This document shows, one piece after another, positions 10,796-24,080 of a stretch of 64,000 bases of DNA. The position numbers and the translations under genes were made by a program. The notes under the pieces are model-generated. The model had not been told where the DNA came from and did not search any database. It worked only from the letters and a program-made list of their open reading frames with translations. Each line of letters begins with the position of its first letter. Within the stretch, counting starts at the first letter, position 1. Source of the DNA: Lantana camara (lineage: Eukaryota > Streptophyta > Magnoliopsida > Lamiales > Verbenaceae). The stretch spans positions 99,673,001 through 99,737,000 of the forward strand of contig CM074861.1 in assembly GCA_037501455.1 (NCBI GenBank). Reading direction: 5' to 3'.

Positions 10796-13458
10796 TGTAG
10801 CACCCTAGACCCCAAGGCGCCACATCCCCCGCACTGTAGCCTCGATCCACGTATGAAATGGATAGTTCATACATAAACCAAGCCCACAGCGAACGGGTCA
10901 ACAAAAACGACGCTCTAGGCGGGACACTCTCCCCAACATAATTAACAACATAAATAGAAAAGCGGAAGCAATAAAGTCATTCATATATATATAGGTACCA
11001 TATTTATTCCATAGATACATATAGGTACCATTTAACTATCAATACATTATTGTCTTTACAAAATAGGTATCTACTAAAGTGTCCAAAATATATCCACCGT
11101 GAACATAACATGATATCTGACCAGATATGTACATGAAAGGTGCAACACTAGACCCGTGATAATGCAGGACTCGACCAACTCCCGCCTAGCACAACCACGC
11201 TCAAAAGGTACCTGAAAAGTGAAGTATCAGTCTACTGAAGACTGAGTGAGGGGCAATAAATATATACACACATCACATGCAAGGTGTAGCCTCGGGTGAA
11301 GACTTTGAAACGAAAGGAATATATAATTCAAGAACTTAATCTTTGCCCGAGATTGCAACCATCCATTTTAACACGTTTACTTAATCATGCTTGTCAATAT
11401 CATGAACATGTGGCCCCGGCGAGTAAGGGCAATCTCCAACCGAACTCCCAATCGTGAACAATACGTGATCATGCTTGCTTGCTTGATAAATACGTGATCA
11501 TACAATTCATTTAGTGCTCATATAGACAATTTCATTCTTGAAAACATGCAATAACCCGAGGATAACCCGACATTCCGGATTAATCCCCAGTCTCCTTCTT
11601 CCTCCGGTTGATAGTGAGTTTGCAAGGCTCGACTATCCATGACATGGTGTGTGTAGAGGACATGACCCTCTAGACACGGAACTCCTTCCACCACTAATCT
11701 CCTAGTGGCTTCGGGGGTGATCCCAACAATGTGAGGATAATTCAGGAGTTACCCGTCAGCCCTTGCTTTCCCGGTTGGCTCAAGAATTACCCTCGGGCCC
11801 ACGTGCAATCATGTACTCGCCAACATGCTTGAAAATCATGACAATCGATACATTCTTGCTTGAAACATTTATTACTTTGAAAACGTTTATAAATATAATA
11901 AGTTTTGGCCGAAAACTAGCACATAAGGGTTATAGGGTTCGTTTTACCAAAACAAAACCTCACCTTTCTTGCAAAATAAAATAAAGAAGCGTTCTAAGGA
12001 GCTTGCTCCTCGTCCACGCCCTCGTGACCTGTGCAAATACGACATATGAACATGAGACATGGACTAAAATGGCCAAAATAGGACGAACGGCGATAACGTG
12101 TCGAGACGACCTCGAAAATGAAATGTGGTATTATAACTTTTCGTTTCACATCATATTAACACATATTATAGCAATTCGGGGTCAAAGAAGTCGTTGGATC
12201 GAGGGGTCATTTTCGTAAATTTATGCAGAAACTTTTGTTCTGCAACACAGGTGGGAACGGCCGTTCCGGTCCCTTTTGAAAAATGGGAACGGTCGTTCCC
12301 ATGAAATTCCCAAAACGTGCCGGCGATTTTCCCTTTTGAAAGCGCGCCTTTGAGCTGGGAACGGCCCTTCCGGCGCAAGGCCAAAATGGGAACGGCCGTT
12401 CCCATGCTCGGCCGCCCAAATTTTGAAGAGGAAATGGGAACGCCCGTTCCCACCAAGCCTTGGGGCTGGGAACGGTCGTTCCCAGTTCTGCAACTGGGCA
12501 AAACAGAGCAGAACAGAGTATGCTCTCGGGAAGAATCAACCAAGCAACCCAAAACCCCATTTTTGCTCCCAAATGCTATAATCTCTGGAAATATGATGTA
12601 TACAACTTCAATACATGATAATATAGCACTTAAACACCTAAACATGCAATAATAACAAGATTTCCTAAGGTTCCAAGTTCATGGCCAACTTGATCTCTCA
12701 TGCCATATAATCAAGAATTCAAGCTAGAATCATGCAATAATTCATGAAATAATCACTCAATCATACTTCCAACTCCAATTCCATCATCTAGCATATCACT
12801 CTCAAACCCTAGCTTATACAAATATGATCAAAATCATCATTTCCATGCAAACCAACCTTGAAAATGGAAGAAATGGAGAAGAAGAAGATGGTGATGATGA
12901 TGATCTCCTAATTCCTTGAACACTTCTTGAAATCTTGATGATTGAAATAAAATTATCTTCTTCCCTTTCCTCTTCTTGAGATACCGAGAGAGATGGATAT
13001 GTTTTGCAAACTTTGGATGAAATGATCCCATGGAAGCCAAGAGATGATTAACGTGATTCATCTCTTGATTTTTGTGAAATACTAGAAATTGCAATTTAAT
13101 CCTTGATCTTACGAAGTCATGCGGTGAGGTATGCAACAACTTGAGATATGCTCAATTTGGTCCTTAGAAATCATGCAATTAAGTCCCTAACATTTTAGAA
13201 AGTATTCAACTAAGGACAATTTGGTAATTTTATCACTCTCGGTAATTGATTTTCATGCAAGAAATATTTTACGTGTCATGTAATAATATTTTGAATGATA
13301 TAAAATCATATAATTGTTATAAATAATGTTTCATGAATTTTATAAAATTATGAATGCCACGTAAGAATATTATAAAATTAAAAGAAATAAAATAAAACCT
13401 ACGCTCAAAACGCACACGTGGCGTGCTTACCTGTTCATCCGGAAACCGGGGCGTTACA
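10796..13458 (-). mobile_element. Solo LTR, target duplication CCATA
   Basis: This is a 2663-bp unit starting TGTAGCACCC and ending GGGGCGTTACA, flanked on both sides by CCATA (10791-10795 and 13459-13463). It has no internal region. It shares terminal sequences and the phrase CACATCCCCCGCAC with the units at 35908 and 37423, so the three form one family. The reverse complement begins TGTAACGCCCC, a start often seen in plant Ty3/gypsy LTRs, so I place it on the minus strand. LTR-LTR recombination that removed the body is the usual origin of such units. Confidence 0.9.
12253..12483. repeat. Six GGGAACGGCCGTTCCC-type palindromes in the solo LTR
   Basis: Copies lie at about 12253-12267, 12285-12300, 12358-12372, 12388-12403, 12436-12451 and 12468-12483. 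Most are perfect or near-perfect 16-bp palindromes, with the centre varying (GGCC, GGTC, GCCC). Their GC content differs sharply from the rest of the LTR. They could bind a dimeric factor or form hairpins, but that is inference. Confidence 0.85.
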
Positions 13459-13463
13459 CCATA

Positions 13464-14598
13464 AAATTTATTTCTCTCAGAGTACCCCTTATTTCGACAA
13501 TAATCTAACTTTTTTTTCCCTAACATAAACTCAATTCAAATAATTTTTTAATAACTTTATCAAACAAGGATGCCTTTAAGATTTGTCATTAATATGGAGA
13601 CAAATTAAAGAACAGGGCCCATAAGTTTAAAAATGAGGTTAATTTTGAAAATTTGAGGAATGAAGGAAAATTAATTTTTCTTATATATTAGGTAAAAATA
13701 GATATTGAGATTAAAAACTTTAATAGTATTTTTCCTTATCTCTTGTCCAGGCCCAAAGATATAGACCTGAAAACAAGGTGTCAGATTATGAATTTGAGAT
13801 GAATAACTTATTATATTTTTTATTTCATATGCTTTTTAAACATTACACATGCTACCATGCAAAACCCTTATTTCCCTCTTCAAAATCTAGTTTTTATGCT
13901 CATATAAAACCCTGATTTCTCTCTTCAAAAACCGGATTTTTGTATTTCACATGGTTATTTAGACAGAATATGAGGAATAATATGTAAAAATTTTCCAGTC
14001 AAAACACCTCTCTCTCCAGAAATTTCATCATTTTCATTTCTTCCTTTCAGCTAGGTTTTTTTATGTCCACGAACTATTTGCTGGAAATCTCGGCGAAGAT
14101 GGATAATGTGGTCAGTCTCCTACCAAATAACAGCTGTGAAGACACTGAGAAGACCTATCGGTTCAAGGCCGAGTTTTATACTCTCAACCTATTTCTTTGA
14201 TGTTTTTTTATCGTCGTTTGGAAATTTTGTTAGGTTGGATTTAGGATTTGTGAAGTTCTAGACTCCTGTAGAAGCATCTAAATCTATTCAAGGTATAATC
14301 GATTATTGTTGGTTGTATGATGTCTCAAGATATTTCTGAAATTTTGTTCTGTTAGATTTAGGATTTGAACATTTTGAGACTGTTGTACACATTCAAGGTA
14401 TAATTTATTTTTACTACCGTAGACATTCAAGGTATAATCGATTATCCAGGCTAGTTCTTTGAAACTTGTTTGTCGTCCTTTGGTTTATTTTTCTGAAATT
14501 TTATTTGGTTAGATTTAGGATTGATATGCATTCATTATCTCTGATATTTCCCCATTCCATTAATATGTTGGCAAATAGGGATATTACCATTTTTTTCT
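13464..14598. other. Intergenic; possible exon remnant near 14090-14190
   Basis: Mostly AT-rich. After a splice-acceptor-like tract near 14050, a short frame from the ATG at about 14098 (MDNVVSLLPNNSCEDTEK...) runs to a stop near 14200. It might be an exon of a lost gene, but I recognise no family. The word AAGGTATAATCGATTATT and variants recur at about 14290, 14395 and 14430. Confidence 0.3.
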
Positions 14599-14770
14599 GT
14601 TTTGTAGGTCCAGTGTGTGAGATGTGGGGAGGTCTCCCACACAGAGGTTTGTTTGAGCTTGGATAAGCTTGAATGTGAGCCACTGTTTTGTAGGTCGAAT
14701 GTGTGAGGTGTGGGGAGGTCTCTCACACAGAGGTTTGTTTGAGCTTGGATAAGCTTGAATGTGAACCGCA
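14599..14770. repeat. 86-bp tandem duplication
   Basis: Two head-to-tail copies (14599-14684 and 14685-14770) share nearly all bases, including GTGTGGGGAGGTCTC(C/T)CACACAG and GAGCTTGGATAAGCTTGAAT. Each begins with TTTTGTAG, which looks like a splice acceptor. Copy 1 reads CVRCGEVSHTEVC in one frame, reminiscent of a CX2CX4H knuckle. This suggests a duplicated exon of a decayed gene, with product unknown. Confidence 0.8.
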
Positions 14771-15009
14771 AAAAGGGGAAGAAGTTTCATGTAGTGAAGA
14801 AGGTTCATTTTCTTCTTAAAACTCAGTTCTATGAAAGCCACATTATATCATAATTGTGTGTTTTCTTTTTCTATGTTAAGGGCTAGAAATCATTTGTGTA
14901 ATTGTGTGTTTTTTTGTGCATGTTAGAAATCATTGCGGGGGTATTAACACATGTGAAAAATTGTTCTATTTGTCATTAAATTAGTTATTATATGGCTAAG
15001 TTAAGTTAT

Positions 15010-15300
15010 AAATTTTGCTTTGTATACTTTTTTAATGACGTCTATGTGTGATTTGTAATTATAGAAAATTTTTATCTACAAGTTTAGATGATAAACTCAC
15101 ATTCTTAATAGTTGCTAAACCGTTTGATTTCGAGTTTGGTGGTGGTTGTATATTTTTTCAGTGACGATCTATGTAATTAGTAAAAACTTTGAGCTATATA
15201 TTTTTTCAATGATGCCTACGTGTGATTAATAACCCTAAGAAACTTTTGCCTCCACTTTAGATGAAACAAAACCATATTCGAACATTTTCTTTGTGGTATA
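15010..15300. repeat. Dispersed ~100-bp repeat, copies at 15 kb (a)
   Basis: Two imperfect units carry the words TTTTTAATGACGTCTATGTG, TACAAGTTTAGATGA and CATTCGAACATTTTCTT. They belong to the family at 10380-10760, now degenerate and interspersed with unique DNA. Confidence 0.6.
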
Positions 15301-15539
15301 TATAATTGCATATCCATGAAAACTTCATGAAATTTTATTATGTGCATCATCTACTCTACAAATTTATTATTTCACGTTTGACACTTGTAGCCACATTTGT
15401 TCCATTAGATTATCTTTTCTTGTGTATATAATTCAAAATTTTTATATGCTCTTTAACTATTTGGATATGTGAATCGGACAAAAATATATATATTTTTTTA
15501 TGTGTGATTAGTAATTACACAAAACTTTGATTTGCATAT

Positions 15540-15700
15540 TTTTCAATGAGGTCTATGTGTGATTTGTATATTTTTCAATGAGCTCTATCTGTGATTAATA
15601 ACTATTAGAAGACTTTTGTCCACAAGTTCAGATGGAAGAAAACTACATCCGAACCTTTTTCTTAATAGTCATTAAACTGCTTGATTTCAAGTTCAGTAGT
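15540..15700. repeat. Dispersed ~100-bp repeat, copies at 15 kb (b)
   Basis: This holds TTTTTCAATGAGGTCTATGT twice in short succession, then CACAAGTTCAGATGGAAGAA and ATTAAACTGCTTGATTTCAAG. It abuts the end of the kinase-like pseudogene. Confidence 0.6.
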
Positions 15701-15704
15701 GAAT

Positions 15705-16610
15705 TCAATCAAGTAGTATGTTCTTTGGAGATAAATTCCCCATAACTATTTCGTTGTTGTCGGCCAAATGGCCAATTGCTGAAGCAATTTGCCTTATGAT
15801 CTGAAGTATCATATTCACGTTAGGTGGATCTCCGGCATTTTGACAGATCTGTGTCAGCAAGCTCCAGCACTAATGCCATGCGGTCGTCATAGTATCCTAT
15901 CATCCGTAAGATGTTAGGATGATTACATGCGAGGACAACCACAGAAAATCAAAACTCAAAATCAGATAAGGTTTAAGGTTGAAACACATCCAAAAGCCCT
16001 TCATGTCGAAGCTCAAGATCAGATACAATAAGGTTGACAAATCTGTGGTAATTGGAAAAGAGATTTGCACATTCAAGGAATTTGTGAACTATTGACGTAA
16101 GACCAACTCATACTATGTAGTAGCAAATGTACTCTATTCAAATTCAAATTTGTAATAATCAAACACAAACTTGACTATTACAAATTGTTTTTTGTTATTA
16201 GTGTTTTTTTTTTTTGTTAACACTTAACACACGTACACCTAAATGGGGTTCGAACTCGACACCTTGTCTATGAGAATGAACTCATTAACCACTTGAACCA
16301 ACCCCTGTTGGTATACCTCTATGATACAAACAATTAAATCTAGTTCAACCTCCCTGAATTCCATGATGGCTTTGGCCGCAAAGGGTAAGCTCCCACAAAA
16401 ATAAAAATATACAAATCACATTATAATGTCGTTAGTTGACACAAGAGACACAACAGACCTTTTGAGTCTCTTATTAATGTTGAGAAACTTCTCCAAGAAC
16501 TTGGGTTCAATCACAAGCCAAAAGTCCTTCTCTTTCATATGCTCAAAAAGTCTAACGCCGCTCAAACATGTGCTCCTAGAAATATGCCTCCTCGTCAAAC
16601 ATAAACTCAT
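15705..16610 (-). pseudogene. Protein-kinase-like pseudogene (N lobe to catalytic loop)
   Basis: Minus-strand pieces follow the order of a kinase domain. First is an N-terminal stretch (16610-16416; MKEKDFWLVIEPK). Next is a lysine-strand-like piece, AAKAIMEF (near 16380). Then comes HPNILRMIGYYDDRMALVLE (about 15930-15870), and last IVMGNLSPKNILLD with a stop at 15705-15707. The final piece aligns with the catalytic loop, where HRD is expected. Here it reads MGN, so the catalytic Asp is missing, though Lys and Asn of KxxN remain. The activation segment and C lobe are absent. Frames are not continuous (in-frame stop near 15845), and a SINE lies between two pieces. It is likely a truncated pseudogene. 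The subfamily is unknown. Confidence 0.55.
16201..16312 (-). mobile_element. tRNA-derived SINE
   Basis: Read on the minus strand, the element starts with a polymerase III A-box-like segment (TGGTTCAAGTGGTTAA) and has a B-box-like segment (GAGTTCGAACCCC) about 40 bp later. It ends with a run of 14 A (16208-16221 region). This is the layout of plant tRNA-derived SINEs. No clear target duplication was seen. It sits inside the kinase-like pseudogene. Confidence 0.75.
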
Positions 16611-16625
16611 CTTTCGTTACAACAA

Positions 16626-17140
16626 AATGATATTTCTGCCTCCCACCACCTACTTCTCCCTCCTGCTTTCACGAGAACAAAATCATGCACGAAAAAAGAA
16701 CAAGAATTAATTTTAATAAAGAGTGAAGACAATCACATGGGACTTGGAAAAATGGTGAGAAATACCACATTTGGAAAGAAAAAGAAAAGAAAAGAAAATG
16801 GCATAAAAATGACCATGTTTAAGAAAAATGAAACATAGAGAAAAGATAATTATAAAGTAGAAGTGATTTTGAATCACTATTTCGATATTATTCAGAAGGT
16901 ATTGTGGTACCGATTTCATATGTAATAGTGCGCAAATTGCAATTAAACCTGGGAACTTAGTAAAAAAAGATATACTAAACTCACCGATCAAACCACAAGA
17001 TTTGTCATCCTAAGTACATTTTTAAATAAACATTAAAGTTTATTGCATCTAATTCCAAGAATACAAAGTAAGAAGCATGAATTATTACATGTGAATAGAT
17101 TGGTAATGTAATAATGAATGAATTATTACATGTGAATTGC
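16626..17140. other. Intergenic stretch without recognised features
   Basis: No reading frame that resembles a protein family. AT-rich. The word GAATTATTACATGTGAA occurs twice at about 17078 and 17119. Confidence 0.4.
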
Positions 17141-17147
17141 TAAATTG

Positions 17148-17608
17148 TTGGAAATAAATTAAGAGAAATAAAATAACTTATCACATTGTTAGTTATAATA
17201 TGATATGGACGGGGACGTTTAGGAAAATGTTCAAGCTGTTGGAGAAGATGGCTCAGCTGTTACAGAAGTTCATCGAAGTGTGAGATTTCGTAAGAAGCCT
17301 GGATGGCAACAGCAATATGTGATCAGTGGAAGGGCTCGTTAGCTATATTTTTAGTTGGGAGTAATCTGTTTTATTAAAGTATTTTAGTAATAGAGTAGTT
17401 ACATCTTGGACTATTTATGTTGCGTGCTTTGGTTATTTTCTTAAGCAATGACAATTTACAATTTCCAACCCTAATCTCTGAGTTCTCTCCTTTTCCCCAA
17501 TATTTCACCGCTCCGGTCGGTCTTACCGGAATTCTCCTTCTCAATCCCTATTTCTTCGAGCTCAAGACAGGTCTGACGTCTTTGCGCGATAAGTATTCTT
17601 ATTCATAA
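17148..17608 (+). mobile_element. Possible copia LTR remnant
   Basis: A unit beginning TGTTGGAAATAAATTAAG and ending CTTATTCATAACA has LTR-like ends. Inside, one frame reads SVRFRKKPGWQQQYV and stops (about 17275-17340), resembling the integrase/RT linker of copia pol. The flanks show no 5-bp duplication, so this may be a rearranged terminal fragment and not a clean solo LTR. Confidence 0.35.
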
Positions 17609-17609
17609 C

Positions 17610-18660
17610 ATTTGCAACGGAAGAGAGGTTATCATGAGGAATTTGTGAACGTGGCACTGTACGCTTCAAAAATTTCTTTTCGTTGACAAATTCAGTCATA
17701 AACAAATGATATTTTGCTCTCCTATTTGTAAATTAGAAGTAAAAGTCTCAAGAAAAATAAATAGTTGGAAAACATTATAAATAATCCAGCTAAATAAAAT
17801 ATATTAAGAAGAAACCTGAAGTGTAAAAGATAGTCGGCAGGATCTGCGTATATTAACAACCAAAATTTATTAACCCTACGCATTAGAGATGTACAATTAG
17901 TTTTAGTAAAATAAATGATAAAAGCAAAATTAATTTATTAAAAGAATGATATTTATAAAAGATATCAACATACTCATCAATTCACATTTCACCTCTAACT
18001 TGAGATCAAATTATCAGTTTCAAAGATTCATTTTTTATCCTTAAACCCATCACTCATTTACATATTGATAAATATTAAAAACTCAACAAAATGCATTTGA
18101 ACAGATAAACCCTTACAAAATCTCCAAGAGAGATAGATCGAAATAACTAAAGCATTGAAATTTCGTTAAGAAATAAAAAAACAATTTGGTGTCCAACTTC
18201 TCTGCTTATCTTAGCTTTCACTTTCGATTGCACCAGCTTACCAAATTTAACCAGTTACAGTCTAGGCGCTGAAAATTGGAATGAAGAAATAATAAATAAC
18301 TCACCAAACTAATATAAATACAACTAACGTGGCAAAGATGACCATACAAACATAAAATCGTTAGTGCCTTAAAAGAGAAAATAGAGAAGGAATAAAAGAA
18401 GGACCCGTAGATTCGACGGTTGTCCATGAGAGACAGAGCTTCTAATGTTTGACGGTCGCCTCCAAATTACTATTGTCTCCACCTCAAGACACATTCGAAC
18501 AGGCCGTGGTTAATCTCATAAATGTAGGAAGATCTAGAAAATCACCCTCTAAGGAGTTATTTTGAATTGTTGAAAGTTTTTTAGGATACCATGAGAGGTT
18601 ACATTCAAACACGAATGCTGATGAGTTGACTAAATTGGGACACTTGATTGATGAGTCATG
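17610..18660. other. Intergenic stretch
   Basis: AT-rich. A short minus-strand frame starts at an ATG at 18425-18427 and encodes mostly hydrophobic residues without family resemblance. I saw no supported feature. Confidence 0.35.
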
Positions 18661-18661
18661 A

Positions 18662-18708
18662 TCCCGCCTGTCACGCGGGTGACCCGGGTTCGATCCCCGG
18701 CAACGGCG
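18662..18708 (+). pseudogene. 3' part of a tRNA-Asp(GUC) gene
   Basis: The sequence contains the anticodon arm CCCGCCTGTCACGCGGG, with anticodon GTC, followed by variable bases, the T arm GGGTTCGATCCCCGG and the acceptor strand CAACGGCG. The D arm and the 5' acceptor strand are missing: the bases upstream do not pair. A T-rich run follows, as after tRNA genes. It is a truncated, non-functional relic about 155 bp upstream of the PEX10-like ATG. Confidence 0.9.
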
Positions 18709-18863
18709 TCGTTTTGTTTTTAATTATTCAACTACATGAAACGGCATCGTATTAAGTTTTTCCCCTCACTTTCCTTTTCGTGTAATGCAGACGACACCGT
18801 TTCTTTTTCCCATAAATTCGATACTATCGGGGAGAGAGAGAGGGACTGTGGCGGTAGTGGCGG

Positions 18864-21579
<2,716 letters not shown>

Positions 21580-22328
21580 TTCTGGTTGGAAAACAAACTT
21601 AGCAAACGACGAGGGAGGAAACAGCAGTAAGGTATCTTGATGCATTTGAAGGTTTACCAACAGAAATTACGAACTCCCCCCTGAATAGTACACCCTCGCT
21701 TACAAATAGCACCGGTCGTTAATCATACCGTCTAAAATCGATGACATCAGCCCTTTATCTATATAAAATTTCCATTGTCTTTATTCTACTGTTCATTTCA
21801 TATTTGCTTTCCAGAAATACCCTCAGGGGTGTATTGTAATTTTACTAAAAGTTTAATGATATAATTGTAATATTAGTTAGTTTTTTATTTCTTTATTTGG
21901 AAAGTTGTTAATGAATTTAATATTTATGTTTTATCTATAATTTTAAATTGAAATAGATAATCTATGCATATTTATTCTTATGCAATATGATAGAAAGTCA
22001 TAAATTCCCTCTTATATAATTAAATCGTATGTTTATATATACTTTGTGTAAGTTGATTTAAAGCTATTTAACATAATTTGTTTTCCATTATAGCAAATTT
22101 TATCTCAAAAATAAAAATTTATATAAGAAAATAAACAAATATCAATTAGTGCATTACGAAATTCACATAAATTAAATTATCATAAGAGTTATGTCAATAC
22201 ATGTTAATACAAACATGCTCAATATCTATAACCTACAAAAAGCTATTGGACATCCATGAACTCAAGGCACGAAATTAGTTCATGACAACAAACATAAAAC
22301 ATAGATCAAGTTGCATTCTTTACATATT
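21580..22328. other. Intergenic stretch downstream of PEX10-like gene
   Basis: AT-rich, with no coding signal. It lies between the + strand PEX10-like gene and the minus-strand MULE remnant, so it may contain both 3' ends. Confidence 0.45.
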
Positions 22329-22329
22329 T

Positions 22330-24080
22330 CAAAACAAAAAAGATGCTAGACGTTGACAAAATTCGTCTAAGCAAATTTCATTATGTGGTAGAAGGAAAAT
22401 CCTGCTGAAAGTTCTGGTTGACGGAATCTTGAGCAGTGGTAGCACTTGTGGAGCCTCCATCTGCCCATATCTCCTTCCTGCTTCTTTTAATTGCTTCAAG
22501 CATGTCAGCAAGAAACTCATCATCTGCATTAGACCTCTCTCTCGTCTTTCCCTTTCCCTTATCCATTTTCTAACAACAAACAAAATTATACTTAAACCAA
22601 CAAATTCTGTCAACTTACAATTACCCCCCTAAGATTTATATAACATAATAGAAAACTTATTGAAAATTGCAATACTTGTCATTTTACCTGTTGTTTTTTC
22701 AATGTAATAGGATGATCGTTGGATCCCTCTATTGCCTTTAGTTTCCCCTTATCCTTTTACTAGCAACAATTACAACAAACAAATAAATTAGATTAGATTA
22801 TGTCAACTAACAAATACCCCCCTAAGATACATATATAACATAAAATATATTTTAAGATTACAATACTTGTCATTTTACCTGTTGCTTTTTCGACCTAGTA
22901 GGCTGATCCTTAGATCCCGCCTTTCCTTTCCCCTTATCCTTTTTATAGCAACAATCACAACAAACAAATAAATTTATGCTTGTTAGATTATGTCAACTAA
23001 CAAATACCCCCCCCCCCCCCCCCCAAGATATATATAACATAACAGAGAAATATGTTTTAAGATTGCAATACTTGTCATTTTACCTGTTGCTTTTTCGACC
23101 TAGTAGGCTGATCCTTAGATCCCTCTCCTGCCTTTCCTTTCCCCCTTATTCTTTTTTCCAGCAACAATCACAACACAAACAAAGTTACACTTAAACGAGT
23201 AGATTCTGTCATCTTACAAGATTTATATAATATAACAGAAAAGACCTTTGCAATTAAAATACTAGACATTTTACCTACTGCTTTTTTGCTTGAGTAGGTA
23301 AATCAGCCTCTACTCTTGGAATAGGATGTCTCTGTGGGCAAGTGCGTTGGTTATGCTTGTATCCTCCACAGAGCCTACACCTAAGTGTGGAAGACCTCTT
23401 GCTGTGACCCGTACCTGGTGTATTCTTGTCTCCTAACTTCTTTCTCCTACTTTTCTTAGGTCGCCCGGGACGTCTTGTGCTTGGTAGAGGAAGCACAGAT
23501 GGTGGCTCAGGTTTCAAATTGTTTGGCCAAAAGGAAGGATCAGGAATTGGGCGCACCACCTCCTTATATGCAACCAAGAACAAACATCTCATGTGTTGCA
23601 TATGCGTGTAATTCTCAACTGGCTCCCTCTTATGGTCAATGGCTTTCACTGCATGTTTACAAGGTATGCCAGTGAGATCCCATACCTTGCAATCACAAGA
23701 TTGCTCCATTAAATTCACAATGTAATTCTTTCACTTATCCTTCACTTGGAACTCCTCGCCCCCACACACAGTTAAATGGCAATGTACCACATCTTCTTTA
23801 TTCTTATTTAACATTTTTATTGCCTTCGCTGTAAGCACAGTAGTCCACGAGTTTTCTTGTTCATACTGAACTCTGTTTCTAGCAATACATTGAGTCCTCA
23901 GTCCCTTTAGCAAGCTTAAAATTGTCTTTTTCCCGGCGTATCTTCTAACACTATTTATACTCCTTTTGTACTTGTATTTGTCTAAGACTTCATAGTGAAT
24001 AACAGCTATTATTTGAAAACCCTAATTGCTTCTCTGTACTTCATCTTCTTTGTCGCTACATACGCTTTGGTTTCTAGAGT
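22330..24080 (-). pseudogene. MULE transposase C-terminal remnant
   Basis: Minus-strand frames give the end of a Mutator-like transposase. From about 24010 to 23731 comes a region reading VRRYAGKKTILSLLKGLRTQ and onward. It breaks at an in-frame TGA (23731-23733), then continues with a SWIM zinc finger (CDCKVWDLTGIPCKH, about 23700-23650), a basic Pro/Arg-rich segment and a CX2CX4HX4C knuckle (CRLCGGYKHNQRTC, about 23375-23335). The frame ends at a splice-donor-like GTAAAATG. The catalytic domain is not present. The C-terminal exons beyond are tandemly duplicated. No terminal inverted repeats were found, so this is an old fragment unrelated to the complete MULE at 30 kb. Confidence 0.8.
22560..23274 (-). 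repeat. Tandem repeat of a small exon plus intron, about 3.5 units
   Basis: Units of about 190-205 bp start (plus-strand view) at about 22687, 22876 and 23082, each with CATTTTACCTGTTG(C/T)TTTTTC followed by AGTAGGCTGATCCTTAGATCC. On the minus strand each unit encodes a short Lys/Gly/Gln-rich peptide ending KKQQ and then a GTAAAATGACA donor. The lead copy at 23275 has the same donor. Units differ by point changes and in C-run length (a run of about 18 C at 23007-23024 in one). Confidence 0.75.

Noticed and set aside
12166..12652. Overlapping frames on both strands of 90-159 codons
   Set aside because: They run through the GGGAACGG palindrome array of the solo LTR. Palindromic GC-rich repeats leave frames open on both strands, and no protein family is evident.
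23007..23024. Run of about 18 C as a functional element
   Set aside because: It is a length variant of a shorter C run in the neighbouring repeat units; slippage or sequencing artefact is more likely.
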